From the NCBI GenBank assembly GCA_030066085.1, contig JASJCI010000039.1, positions 34,900 to 98,899 on the forward strand: a stretch of 64,000 nucleotides of DNA. The letters are read 5' to 3'. The position numbers and the translations under genes are program-made. The notes under the pieces are model-generated. The model was not told the origin of the DNA. It saw only the letters and a list, made by a program, of their open reading frames with translations, and did not search any database. Origin of the DNA: Gammaproteobacteria bacterium (GTDB lineage Bacteria > Pseudomonadota > Gammaproteobacteria > GCA-001735895). Below, in pieces: positions 44,252 to 52,014 of the stretch (within the stretch, counting starts at the first letter, position 1; each line of letters starts with the position of its first letter).

Positions 44252-44827
44252 ATGTCGATTCGCGTCAAGAAACGCTGGAACCGCGATTCCGGATCACGCA
44301 GCCTGGAACAGATGGCCAACGGCATTGCCGGCATGGTGTGGAAGCTTGCCGCCAATGTCGTGCTCAATCTCGAGAACGAAAATTTCGAAACCAGCACCCA
44401 GGGACAACGTCTCGACGTGATCGAGGAGATCGCCTGTTACCTCGTGCACGTCTGCGATCGCTGGGCCTATCCGCAGGCCGGCCCGGGGGAACGGGAGACC
44501 TTTATCTCGAGCCTGGTGCATGACATGGCACGCCTGCTGGAAGACAGCCGCTTCGACGTTATCGGCCCCGGCGAGTACCGCGCCGCGTTCCTCGAGCGCC
44601 TGAACCAGCGCTCGGCTGAGTATGCCGCGTATAGCTACGACGAGGACGAAGGCGGCAGTTTCGCGATGCGCTGCCGCCTGGGAGATCACGTGCAGGCCGC
44701 GATGGGCGCGCGTGACAATCGCTGGATTCCGGATTATATCGTCGGGCGTGAGGCGCCCGAAATCGAAAAGACGATCAGGCGCTCGCTTGCCGGGCTGGTC
44801 GTATTCGCCCAGGCCGAGCGCACCTGA
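44252..44827 (+). CDS. Hypothetical protein, 191 aa
   Basis: A 191-residue, probably cytoplasmic and helical protein. No domain recognised. Its middle has acidic and aromatic segments (YDEDEGGSFAMRC) and a late basic helix (EKTIRRSLAGLVVFAQ). Start ATG at 44252 is only 6 bases after the hydrolase stop, so the pair is probably one transcript. It is convergent with the small gene at 44852. Confidence 0.7.
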   Translation: MSIRVKKRWNRDSGSRSLEQMANGIAGMVWKLAANVVLNLENENFETSTQGQRLDVIEEIACYLVHVCDRWAYPQAGPGERETFISSLVHDMARLLEDSRFDVIGPGEYRAAFLERLNQRSAEYAAYSYDEDEGGSFAMRCRLGDHVQAAMGARDNRWIPDYIVGREAPEIEKTIRRSLAGLVVFAQAERT

Positions 44828-44851
44828 TCACCGGCAAGCCGGCACAACGGC

Positions 44852-45049
44852 TCAGGATTCTACCCAGTTGGCGAAGTTCTCGGTGGACTTTGCCTGCCCG
44901 TCTTCGTAGCCGGCCTCGTAAGCCTCGGTAACGCGCTGCTCCTCGCGCTGCGGGTGACCGAGATAGCCACCCTGCCAGCCGAGCAGGTATTCGGCCTGCA
45001 CCTTCATTTCTTCCATTTTGGTGATGGCGTCGCGGTAAGCCTGGTCCAT
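44852..45049 (-). CDS. Small hypothetical protein at end of the YeeE/YedE operon
   Basis: A 65-residue hydrophilic protein. It begins with an amphipathic helix (MDQAYRDAITKMEEMKVQ) followed by LLGWQGGYLGHP and a Glu-rich tail. The ATG at 45049 is preceded by AAGGGG (read on the minus strand), a good ribosome site. It follows the YeeE/YedE gene by 45 bases on the same strand. No family recognised. Confidence 0.65.
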   Translation of the reverse strand: MDQAYRDAITKMEEMKVQAEYLLGWQGGYLGHPQREEQRVTEAYEAGYEDGQAKSTENFANWVES

Positions 45050-45094
45050 GATTTTCTATCCCCTTGAAAAGTAAATCGACAGGGATGCGCGGGT

Positions 45095-46234
45095 TCAGTC
45101 GTCCTCGCGCATCATCCGGTAATACTGGTATTTCATCGTCACCGCGCTGCCGGCGATGATCGACAGGATCGTTACGATCGATCCAAGCGCCAGCGTCGAC
45201 ACGCCGGCGATTCCCTGGCCGATGGTGCAGCCCATCGCCAGCACGCCACCGATGCCCATCAGTGCGCCGCCGGCCGCGTGCGAGGCAAAATCCTGCCAGG
45301 AAACGAACCATTCCAGCCGGACCTTTCTGAATATCAGCGTGAACAGGAACGAGCCGATGACGACGCCGGCGATCGTGGCGATACCGAAAGTCATGAACAG
45401 CGCGGAGAAGCCTTCCTTGAGGTACTGTGCCACGTGGCCGGTCGGGCCGATAAAGGTCAGCGACTGGGCGCCGGTAAAAAACGGTTTTTCGTCGGCGAAG
45501 TCGAGTTCTTCCAGCAGCACCACACCCTGTGGTCCGGCCGTTACCCACCAGGCAACCACGACCAGCAGGCCGATAACGATACCCGCGCTGAGCAACTCGA
45601 GGTTGCCGCGAAAATCGGACGAGCGCAGGATCCAGGCGAGCAGGGCAATGCCCGCAATCAAAGCGACCACGAGCCCGTGTCCCGCGCCTGTTTCTACACC
45701 GGTCAAACCGAAAAATACCGCCGCCAGGTCCTGGCTGGGGATTTCCCGGGTCGAGAAGTCGATGCTGACCGGCAGCATCCACTGCAGGAACAGGTTGTAA
45801 CCGAAGTTGGTGAACAGCATCCACCAGGCGAAAAATCCCATTACCGCCAGCACAACCAGCGATTTCAGGTTACCCTCACCGAGTCGCACCAGCGTCTTGT
45901 TGCCGCAGCCGCTGCCGAGCGTCATGCCGACGCCGAACATCAGGCCGCCGACGATATGGCGCAACCAGATGAAATTGGCGCTGCGATAGGGCGGGTTGGA
46001 GGTCTCGTTGCTGGTCGTCAGCGACAGGTCCAGCGTGCCGAGGTATTCGAGAATACCGACGCCGATGATCGCGGTGGCGATCGCTAGCGCCCAGGCGCGC
46101 ATGCGGCTCAGATCGCCGATGTTGATCCAGTCCGATACCGCACCCATGGTGCAGAAGTTGGCCTTGTTGGCGATGGCGCCGAAGACGACCGACAAACCGA
46201 ATGCCCACAGCAGGTACTGGGTGTACAGCTCCAA
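45095..46234 (-). CDS. YeeE/YedE-family sulfur-compound transporter (TsuA-like)
   Basis: A 379-residue protein with nine to eleven membrane helices. It keeps the three cysteine motifs known from thiosulfate transporter TsuA: KANFCTMGAVSDW near residue 30, GSGCGNKTLVR near 110 and GCTIGQGIAGVSTL near 340. These cysteines form the transient S-H-S path for thiosulfate in the characterised homologue. Here it may move thiosulfate or sulfane sulfur. It sits in a tusA-dsrE2-FadL operon. Confidence 0.9.
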   Translation of the reverse strand: MELYTQYLLWAFGLSVVFGAIANKANFCTMGAVSDWINIGDLSRMRAWALAIATAIIGVGILEYLGTLDLSLTTSNETSNPPYRSANFIWLRHIVGGLMFGVGMTLGSGCGNKTLVRLGEGNLKSLVVLAVMGFFAWWMLFTNFGYNLFLQWMLPVSIDFSTREIPSQDLAAVFFGLTGVETGAGHGLVVALIAGIALLAWILRSSDFRGNLELLSAGIVIGLLVVVAWWVTAGPQGVVLLEELDFADEKPFFTGAQSLTFIGPTGHVAQYLKEGFSALFMTFGIATIAGVVIGSFLFTLIFRKVRLEWFVSWQDFASHAAGGALMGIGGVLAMGCTIGQGIAGVSTLALGSIVTILSIIAGSAVTMKYQYYRMMREDD

Positions 46235-46256
46235 ACCGAATCCTTCTTTGCTCGCG

Positions 46257-47612
46257 TTAATCCAGCAGGTGGCTATAGCCGATAACCAGTTCGTACTGGT
46301 ACATCTCGAGTTCGATCACCTGGGTCGGATCGAGCGGGTTGCCGCCGTCGACATCGTTGGCCGGTGCATACATGAAGGCAAAGTTCAGTGCGCTTTGCGG
46401 GCTCATCTCGCGGGTAAAGCCGAAAGTGACGTGCTCGCGGATGACACCGGGCGCCAGGATATTGAACAGGACTTCGCTGCTCGGGATCGGCTGATCGCCC
46501 TTGCTGTAACCGACGCGCCAGGTCATGTTTTCGTCGCGCCACTGGTAGCCCAGTTTCACGATGTTGATGTCTTCCCAGCCGAAACCGCCGCCGTCGCTGC
46601 CGCCGAGGCAGCCGTCACCGGTACCGCCGGTCGGGCCGGGCGAGCAGCCGGTAAGCAGCTTGTCGAACGAATTGCTGACCGCGTCGACGTCGGTGTAGTT
46701 GATGCGCTGCACGTCGACCACGAACATCCGGTCCTGGCCAAGGTCGACGGCCAGGCCGACTGTCCAGTTGGACGGAATGTCGAAGTCGCCGTCGTCGGCG
46801 AACAGGCCGGCATAGTCGTCGAATTCTTCCATGTCGATCTCGGGTTGAAACGCGGCGCCGAAATGCAGCCCGGGCGCCAGTTCTCCCTGGACCCCGACGC
46901 GCACGCCGAAACCGGTCGATTCCTCGTGATCGTTGTTGGTCAGGTTGGCGGGATCGGTCGAAAAGCCGGCGAAGCTGCCGAGGCCCTTGGCCTCGAAGCG
47001 CTGGTAGGCAATGATACCGCTCAGGCCCCAGGTCCATTTTTCGTTGATGCGCGCGGCGTAGGTCGTGCTGATGAACAGCTGGGAAAGGTCGACACCCGCG
47101 GTACCGTCGCCGAAGGTGCCAACGAACTCAGCCTGCGTGCCGGTGGGCCCGAACAACGCCACGCCGCCCTTGTACTCGCTGTTGAGGCCGCCGTTGCCGA
47201 ATACCGAAACGCCGAGGCTGCGGTTGTCGTCGATCATCCAGTTGTAACCGAACGACGGGATCCAGAACTCTTCATTTTCGCTGTCGATGCTCTGGTCACC
47301 ATTGCCGATACTGAACGGGCAGTTGGCGCCACAGGGTGTGCCGACCGGGACCGCGGGCCCGCCCTCGGAGGAATACTCGCGCATCGGCGCAAAATATCCC
47401 AGCCCGACGTCGAGGCGGTCACCCTGCGACAGCATGCCGGCCGGATTATTGGCCGCCGCCAGCGTATCCTGCGAATACGCGACCCCGGCACCGGCAAGAC
47501 CTTTCTCGGCCGTGCTGATGCCGTGTGCAAAGTAGCCGTTGGTGGCCCAGGCGCCGGTGGTCATGCCCAGGGACAAAATCAGTGTTGCGATACTGCTCGA
47601 ACGAACTCCCAT
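46257..47612 (-). CDS. FadL/TodX/OmpP1-type outer membrane channel
   Basis: A 451-residue outer membrane protein. Signal peptide ends near TTGAWA, then the family opening TNGYFAHGISTAEKGLAGAGVAY, NPAGMLSQGDRL, and the late WRVGYSKGDQPIPSSEVLFN and HVTFGFTREM. FadL-type barrels carry hydrophobic molecules (fatty acids, toluene) across the outer membrane. Its placement between dsrE2 and YeeE/YedE suggests uptake of hydrophobic sulfur (polysulfide or S8), which is inference. Confidence 0.9.
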   Translation of the reverse strand: MGVRSSSIATLILSLGMTTGAWATNGYFAHGISTAEKGLAGAGVAYSQDTLAAANNPAGMLSQGDRLDVGLGYFAPMREYSSEGGPAVPVGTPCGANCPFSIGNGDQSIDSENEEFWIPSFGYNWMIDDNRSLGVSVFGNGGLNSEYKGGVALFGPTGTQAEFVGTFGDGTAGVDLSQLFISTTYAARINEKWTWGLSGIIAYQRFEAKGLGSFAGFSTDPANLTNNDHEESTGFGVRVGVQGELAPGLHFGAAFQPEIDMEEFDDYAGLFADDGDFDIPSNWTVGLAVDLGQDRMFVVDVQRINYTDVDAVSNSFDKLLTGCSPGPTGGTGDGCLGGSDGGGFGWEDINIVKLGYQWRDENMTWRVGYSKGDQPIPSSEVLFNILAPGVIREHVTFGFTREMSPQSALNFAFMYAPANDVDGGNPLDPTQVIELEMYQYELVIGYSHLLD

Positions 47613-47651
47613 TACTTCCTCCTCCGGTTCGTCTCGGGTTTCCCCGAATCG

Positions 47652-48134
47652 CTAAATAAACAGGTTGACGTCGGACTCTCCCGCAAACTCGAAAAAAGTC
47701 GTCGCGCCGGCGTAGTCGATACCGTCGATAAAATCGTCCGGGTCCATGTCGAACAGGTCGACGGTCATCTGGCAGGCGATCAGCTTGACGTCCGCCTCGA
47801 GGCAAAGGTCGCGCAATTCGGCGACGCTCGCGACACCCTTGGATTTCATCTTCGATTTCATCATGCCGCTCATGACCGACTCCATGCCGGGCAGCGCGGT
47901 GCCGAGGGTCGGGAACCACTTGTCCATACCCATCGGCATCGGCATGCCGGGGTTACCCAGTGGCGATACCTTCAGGTTCATATCTTTTTTCAGCAGCTGC
48001 AGGCCGTAGAAGGTGAAAAAGATTTGCGCTTCGTAGCCGATGGCGGCGGCGGTCGAGGCCAGGATGAACGGGGGGTAGGCCCAGTCCAGGGTCCCCTTGG
48101 TGGCGATGATCGCCAGTTTCTTTTCGTCGGACAT
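47652..48134 (-). CDS. dsrE2: DsrE2-type sulfurtransferase (DsrE/F superfamily)
   Basis: A 160-residue DsrE2 protein. The conserved text EKKLAIIATKGTLDWAYPPFI, the Met/Gly-rich insertion (NPGMPMPMGMDKWFP) and the cysteine in LIACQMTVDLF are typical of the family. DsrE2 works with TusA and rhodanese in moving sulfane sulfur into the cytoplasm of sulfur oxidisers. It follows tusA by 39 bases. Confidence 0.92.
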   Translation of the reverse strand: MSDEKKLAIIATKGTLDWAYPPFILASTAAAIGYEAQIFFTFYGLQLLKKDMNLKVSPLGNPGMPMPMGMDKWFPTLGTALPGMESVMSGMMKSKMKSKGVASVAELRDLCLEADVKLIACQMTVDLFDMDPDDFIDGIDYAGATTFFEFAGESDVNLFI

Positions 48135-48173
48135 GGTGTTTCCTCGGAATACTGCAGCCCCGGAAGGCTGTCC

Positions 48174-48404
48174 TCAGGCTTTGCGGATGTAGTAGTGATA
48201 TTTTCCCTCTGCCTCGGAACTCTCGAGCAGTTCGTTGCCGGTCTGCTTGCAGAAAGCATCGAAGTCCTTGACCGAGCCCGAATCCGTCGAAATCACGTAG
48301 AGCACGTCGCCGCTGCCCATCTTGGACAGGACTTTCTTCGAACGCAGAATCGGCAGCGGGCAGTTCAGCCCGGTGGCGTCAAATTTCTCGGTATAGTCAG
48401 TCAT
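48174..48404 (-). CDS. tusA: TusA sulfur carrier
   Basis: A 76-residue TusA protein with the active motif CPLPILRSKKVL (CPxP) near residue 15. In the Dsr pathway TusA hands persulfide sulfur to DsrEFH. It leads an operon tusA-dsrE2-FadL-YeeE/YedE-small protein; the rhodanese usually found in front of tusA is missing here, the nearest rhodanese being at 55475. A near-palindrome at 48538 lies upstream. Confidence 0.95.
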   Translation of the reverse strand: MTDYTEKFDATGLNCPLPILRSKKVLSKMGSGDVLYVISTDSGSVKDFDAFCKQTGNELLESSEAEGKYHYYIRKA

Positions 48405-48537
48405 ATCGGTTTACTTCACCTTTGTAGAGAACGCCGCTTCCAGTCGGGCGCCTGGGTTGCTGATGGCGGCGGTGCAAGCCAGGATCGGGATCGATTCGGC
48501 CGCACGACGCTCGCCGCGGAATGGGCTTACATTAGAG

Positions 48538-48555
48538 CAATTGGCTAGCCGATTG
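48538..48555. promoter_or_regulatory. Near-perfect palindrome upstream of tusA
   Basis: CAATTGGCTAGCCGATTG is an 18-bp dyad with one mismatched pair, 134 bases before the tusA start. It lies between tusA and the sox terminator. A possible -10 (TAATGT on the minus strand) lies immediately beside it toward tusA. It is a candidate operator; binding protein unknown. Confidence 0.4.
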
Positions 48556-48592
48556 AACTGCCCTCATTGATAGGAAGCTACCCCTTTGGAGA

Positions 48593-48623
48593 TAAAAAAA
48601 TGCCGGGCGGATGCCCGGCATTT
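48593..48623 (-). terminator. Intrinsic terminator of the soxXYZA operon
   Basis: Read on the minus strand this is a 9-bp GC-rich hairpin (ATGCCGGGC-loop-GCCCGGCAT) followed by seven T. It lies 25 bases after the soxA stop and before tusA. It is a textbook Rho-independent terminator. Confidence 0.92.
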
Positions 48624-48647
48624 CAACTGGATCAGAGGCGGCCAGGA

Positions 48648-49478
48648 TTACTTGCGTGCACCCGGTCCATTGACCTCGAGACCATTGCTCATGTAGGTAT
48701 GGAAGTACTCCAGCGCGCGATACTCCGCACTCTGCGCCTTGAACGGCTTGGCGCGGACCTGCGAGTTGCAGCCGCCATAGCGCCGATGGGTGGTACCGAG
48801 GCCGCCCCACTTGGAGCGATATACAGGGAAGTGGCTCAGGTGCCCGAGTGCCGGGCTCAGCTTGTCGGCGCGGATCAGGTTGCCGGAGTAAAACTTGTGG
48901 CAATCCGCGCAGGCCATGTTGAGCTGGCCGCGCTTCTGGTAGAAGTGTTTCTTGCCGCGGTCATACCATTTCTGCGCTTCGGCGTTGGGGATCTTGATAT
49001 CGATGATATTGCCCCGCGAGGTATAGGCCATGTAGGCCGAGATATCCGCGATCGGGCCTCGCTTCCACTTCAGCGGCTTTTCGCCGTTGGCCTGGCGGCA
49101 CTCGTTGATCGCAAGCTCCAGGGTCACGACCTCGTTGCGCTCGGTGTCGAAGTAAGGGTAGTTCTGGCGAATACCCATACCGCCGTTGTCGAAGCAGTCG
49201 GCATAGGTTTTACCGTTCGCAAACGGCTTGTTGAACAGTTCCTCACCCTGGCTGATATTGAGCTCGTAGGGCGGGAATTCCTCGATTTCCTCCCACTGCT
49301 CGCGCGACGGCGGGTCGATGGAATAGACGCCGTTGATGTAGTCCTCGAACGGGGTGTTCGGGAACCGCTTGGCGTAATAATCGCGGAACTCCGCAAGATC
49401 GTCCTCCGGGCTCGCCATGCTTCCCAGCGGCAGCGCCACCAGCAGGGCCGCGGCGAAACTCGCCATTACTTTTTTCAT
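48648..49478 (-). CDS. soxA: SoxA, cytochrome c of thiosulfate oxidation (one haem)
   Basis: SoxA (276 residues) forms the SoxXA cytochrome that attaches thiosulfate to SoxY. A signal peptide is followed by the N-terminal domain, in which only one cysteine occurs (YADCFDNGGMG), so the first CxxCH is lost. The C-terminal domain has the haem motif CADCH near residue 190 and the catalytic persulfide cysteine in GGCNSQVRAKPF. This is therefore a monohaem SoxA. It follows soxZ by 30 bases and ends before a terminator. Confidence 0.95.
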   Translation of the reverse strand: MKKVMASFAAALLVALPLGSMASPEDDLAEFRDYYAKRFPNTPFEDYINGVYSIDPPSREQWEEIEEFPPYELNISQGEELFNKPFANGKTYADCFDNGGMGIRQNYPYFDTERNEVVTLELAINECRQANGEKPLKWKRGPIADISAYMAYTSRGNIIDIKIPNAEAQKWYDRGKKHFYQKRGQLNMACADCHKFYSGNLIRADKLSPALGHLSHFPVYRSKWGGLGTTHRRYGGCNSQVRAKPFKAQSAEYRALEYFHTYMSNGLEVNGPGARK

Positions 49479-49508
49479 GCCATCCTCCTCGATATTATTT
49501 CTAATGGC

Positions 49509-49820
49509 TTACTTGATCGCAGCTTCGGCGGAATCGCTCTCGCCCTTGTTGTCGATCCAGCTGATCTTGATCTTGTCACCCGCGGCGCCGCCCTTGAACT
49601 TGAACGACATGTAGGGATTTTTCGAGACACCGCCGCCGAAATTAGCGGTCATGATATTGGTGCCGTTGTGTTCAGCGTTAATTTCGGTGATGTAGTGCGC
49701 GGGCACCAGTTTGCCGGTCTTGGAATCCTTGCGCGTGCCGGGTTCCATCGGGTGGCTCATCAGGGTCTTGACCGTTGTGACGCCGCCTTTGGCCTTGGCG
49801 CGAATTTTGATAGTTGCCAT
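49509..49820 (-). CDS. soxZ: SoxZ, sulfur carrier partner
   Basis: A 103-residue immunoglobulin-like protein that binds SoxY to form the SoxYZ carrier. Typical text: TIKIRAKAKGGVTTVKTLM at the start, SHPMEPGTRKDSKTG, NFGGGVSKNPYMSFKF. No signal peptide; it is exported by piggyback with Tat-type SoxY. Gaps of 28 bases to soxY and 30 to soxA. Confidence 0.95.
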   Translation of the reverse strand: MATIKIRAKAKGGVTTVKTLMSHPMEPGTRKDSKTGKLVPAHYITEINAEHNGTNIMTANFGGGVSKNPYMSFKFKGGAAGDKIKISWIDNKGESDSAEAAIK

Positions 49821-49848
49821 GTTTAGTACTCCGTATCCAGTTTAATCG

Positions 49849-50319
49849 TTAGCCGCCGCAGCCGCCGATGGTGACCTTGACTTCCTTGGAAGTCGAATAC
49901 AGCTTGCCGCCCGCCTTGACCACGGCCAGCACGTCGGAGGTCTTGCCCATCTTGATTCGAGTCGAGACGAATCCTTCGCACGCGGGGGTCATCATGAAGC
50001 TCGAGGTCAGCGGCACCGGGTTGCCCACGGCGACGATCGAAATACCCTCGATGTTGTCCATGCCGCAGGATACGGTGATCGGCACGACCGCGCCGTTTTC
50101 GGCGATGTCGGGAGCCTTCAGCTTGACCTGGTCCGAAGCGGAGTGCTGGTCGGAGCCAAGTGTTCCCGTGAGCGCACCGCTGACGTCCTTGGCGGCAAAT
50201 GCTGCCTCGGCGTAGGCGCCGATGGCGCGTTGGGGCAGCAACACGCCGCTGCCGAGCGTGGTAACGGCGGCACCGACGAAGGTGGCCGTCTTGACGAACT
50301 TACGACGTAACAGATTCAT
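49849..50319 (-). CDS. soxY: SoxY, sulfur carrier protein
   Basis: A 156-residue carrier with a Tat-type signal (LRRKFVKTATFVGAAV) and the flexible C-terminal tail IGGCGG, in which the cysteine is conjugated to the thiosulfate substrate. The pentapeptide GGCGG ends the protein exactly, as expected. Order soxX-soxY-soxZ-soxA on the minus strand. Confidence 0.96.
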   Translation of the reverse strand: MNLLRRKFVKTATFVGAAVTTLGSGVLLPQRAIGAYAEAAFAAKDVSGALTGTLGSDQHSASDQVKLKAPDIAENGAVVPITVSCGMDNIEGISIVAVGNPVPLTSSFMMTPACEGFVSTRIKMGKTSDVLAVVKAGGKLYSTSKEVKVTIGGCGG

Positions 50320-50369
50320 TGTTGAGTTCCTCGTACGTTTTCCAGATTAATGCAATAACATTGATGCGA

Positions 50370-50732
50370 TTAAAGGGTGTGAATGAAGTCGGTGACCAGG
50401 TCGACCTCTTTTTCGGTCAGCACGCGATGCTTGCCGAAAGGCGGCATGATGGTGTTCGGATTCTTTACGGTCGCGTCCCAGATCTGCGCGCGCAGCACTT
50501 CACGGTCCGGAAAGCGGGCTTTCATCGCGATCAGCGGTGGGCCGATGTTACCGGGTAGTTCGCCACCGGCAATCATGTGACAGGCCAGGCAATTGCCTTT
50601 CTTGCGATCGAAAGCGACCTTTTTGCCTTCCTCGATGTCGCTTGCGCCGACCAGCGAAATACCGCCAAACAGGCTCGCAAGTAAAACCATGGCTGCGGGA
50701 AAAAAGCGGCGAACCGCGTGCTTAGACGTCAT
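50370..50732 (-). CDS. soxX: SoxX, cytochrome c subunit
   Basis: SoxX (120 residues) is the small monohaem partner of SoxA. After a long signal peptide it shows haem motif CLACH in GNCLACHMIAGG, the loop NIGPPL and the axial-Met region NTIMPPFGKHRVLT. First gene of the soxXYZA transcript. Confidence 0.95.
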   Translation of the reverse strand: MTSKHAVRRFFPAAMVLLASLFGGISLVGASDIEEGKKVAFDRKKGNCLACHMIAGGELPGNIGPPLIAMKARFPDREVLRAQIWDATVKNPNTIMPPFGKHRVLTEKEVDLVTDFIHTL

Positions 50733-51020
50733 TTTGTCCTCCTCGAACGTTTGCGCTGTTTATCAGCGCTCTTATACGCCAGGCGCTTGTCCTGAACCGA
50801 ACTGTGTCGGTGAAAGTAACTTAGGGGAGAGGCTCAGTTCCATACCCCAATTTAGATAAATTAAAACAATTCCAGGCTAGTGTCGACACTCCCGTCTTGT
50901 CTCGGCTATGCCCTAGTGGATATTTGAACCCGGGGCTGACGTTGGTATCTTGACGGCCATCAATTCTTTAATACAAACAAGCTTAAACCAGAAACAAGCT
51001 TTCGCTCCGGGGGATACAAG
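50733..51020. promoter_or_regulatory. Divergent region between soxX and the DUF302 gene
   Basis: This 288-base spacer holds promoters for soxXYZA (minus) and the three-gene operon at 51021 (plus). A perfect 12-bp palindrome AGTGTCGACACT lies at 50879-50890, beside an AT-rich segment (about 50858-50875). It is the best candidate operator. No gene is supported in the spacer. Confidence 0.5.
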
Positions 51021-51950
51021 ATGCCTGTTCGCACGTTCGCCAGCCTGGCCCTGCTGCTATCACTTTTGTTTCAGACCGCCATCGCCCAGGAAGACTGCGC
51101 GCCCGGTGATCCTGACTGTACGCCGCCGCAGGCAGCCAGCCCGCTGCAAAATCCGTTTTACGTGTATCCCTGGCTGGCCGGCGCGGCGCCGGGCGTTAGC
51201 CAGAATATCCAGGCCCAGGGTGTTTCGGCCGACTGGATGAACCTGCAGTGGATGATGATGATGGCCAACCACTTCATGAATGCGCCGATCGACGAAGCCA
51301 CCCGTTTCTCGGTGCTGGATGCGATGATGCGCGCAGCCAATACGCAGTTGCTCGAAGGGGTTTTCGGCGGCCCGAACCAGGCCCGCATGTGGATACCGTC
51401 GCAGAACAAGAGGGATTACCGGCCCAACACGGTTTCGGATTCGCTGTCGGACGAGGCCAAGCGCAATTTTTACCAGAGCCTGATGATGTTCAGCCCGCTT
51501 TCCCTGCGCGACATGATCTCGATCATGGCGGACAAGATGCCGGTGGCCGAGGATGTATCTTTCGACGACGCGGTCGAATCCATGCGCCTGCGCGCCAACG
51601 AGATCAATTTCAAGTTCGTCGGCCACAGCCCGTTGTGGAAAGACGTGGTCGCTATTACCGGCGACGAGGACACGCCGCGGGTCGAGATTTTCAATTTTTG
51701 CGATGCCGTGGTGGCACGCACGGTACTCGATTACGCGCCCGAGTTCATCGTCTTCATCCCGTGCCGGATCGCGCTGATCGAAGACGCCGACGGCAAGCTG
51801 TGGGTCATGACGCTCGACTGGGATGTGAACTGGCTGAACCTGGCGCAGAATCCGAACAGCGTGCTCGACAAGGAGCTGTATGACGAAGCGGTCAGAATCC
51901 GCGAGGGCATGCGTTACATCATGGAAGGTGCCGCCACGGGCGATTTTTGA
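51021..51950 (+). CDS. Exported DUF302-like protein, Met-rich
   Basis: A 309-residue protein with a signal peptide ending near TAIAQ, then a short Cys/Pro region (DCAPGDPDCTPPQ), a helical Met-rich segment (WMNLQWMMMMANHFMNAP), and a C-terminal half (about 165-285) with the DUF302 pattern: NFKFVGHSPLW, IFNFCDAVVA and FIPCRIALIEDADGKLW. DUF302 domains are found alone or fused to other sulfur-related proteins; function unknown. It heads an operon with the Met-rich haem-motif protein and a lipoprotein, divergent from soxX. Confidence 0.72.
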   Translation: MPVRTFASLALLLSLLFQTAIAQEDCAPGDPDCTPPQAASPLQNPFYVYPWLAGAAPGVSQNIQAQGVSADWMNLQWMMMMANHFMNAPIDEATRFSVLDAMMRAANTQLLEGVFGGPNQARMWIPSQNKRDYRPNTVSDSLSDEAKRNFYQSLMMFSPLSLRDMISIMADKMPVAEDVSFDDAVESMRLRANEINFKFVGHSPLWKDVVAITGDEDTPRVEIFNFCDAVVARTVLDYAPEFIVFIPCRIALIEDADGKLWVMTLDWDVNWLNLAQNPNSVLDKELYDEAVRIREGMRYIMEGAATGDF

Positions 51951-52014
51951 ATTTCGGCGGTACCGGCGCCGGCAGGAAGCATCGGTATCGCGGCCTCTAA
52001 CCTGGAGAATACCT

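Noticed and set aside
45996..48548. 850-codon plus-strand frame across the YeeE/FadL/DsrE2 region
   Set aside because: Antisense shadow of three genes with clear family motifs on the minus strand.
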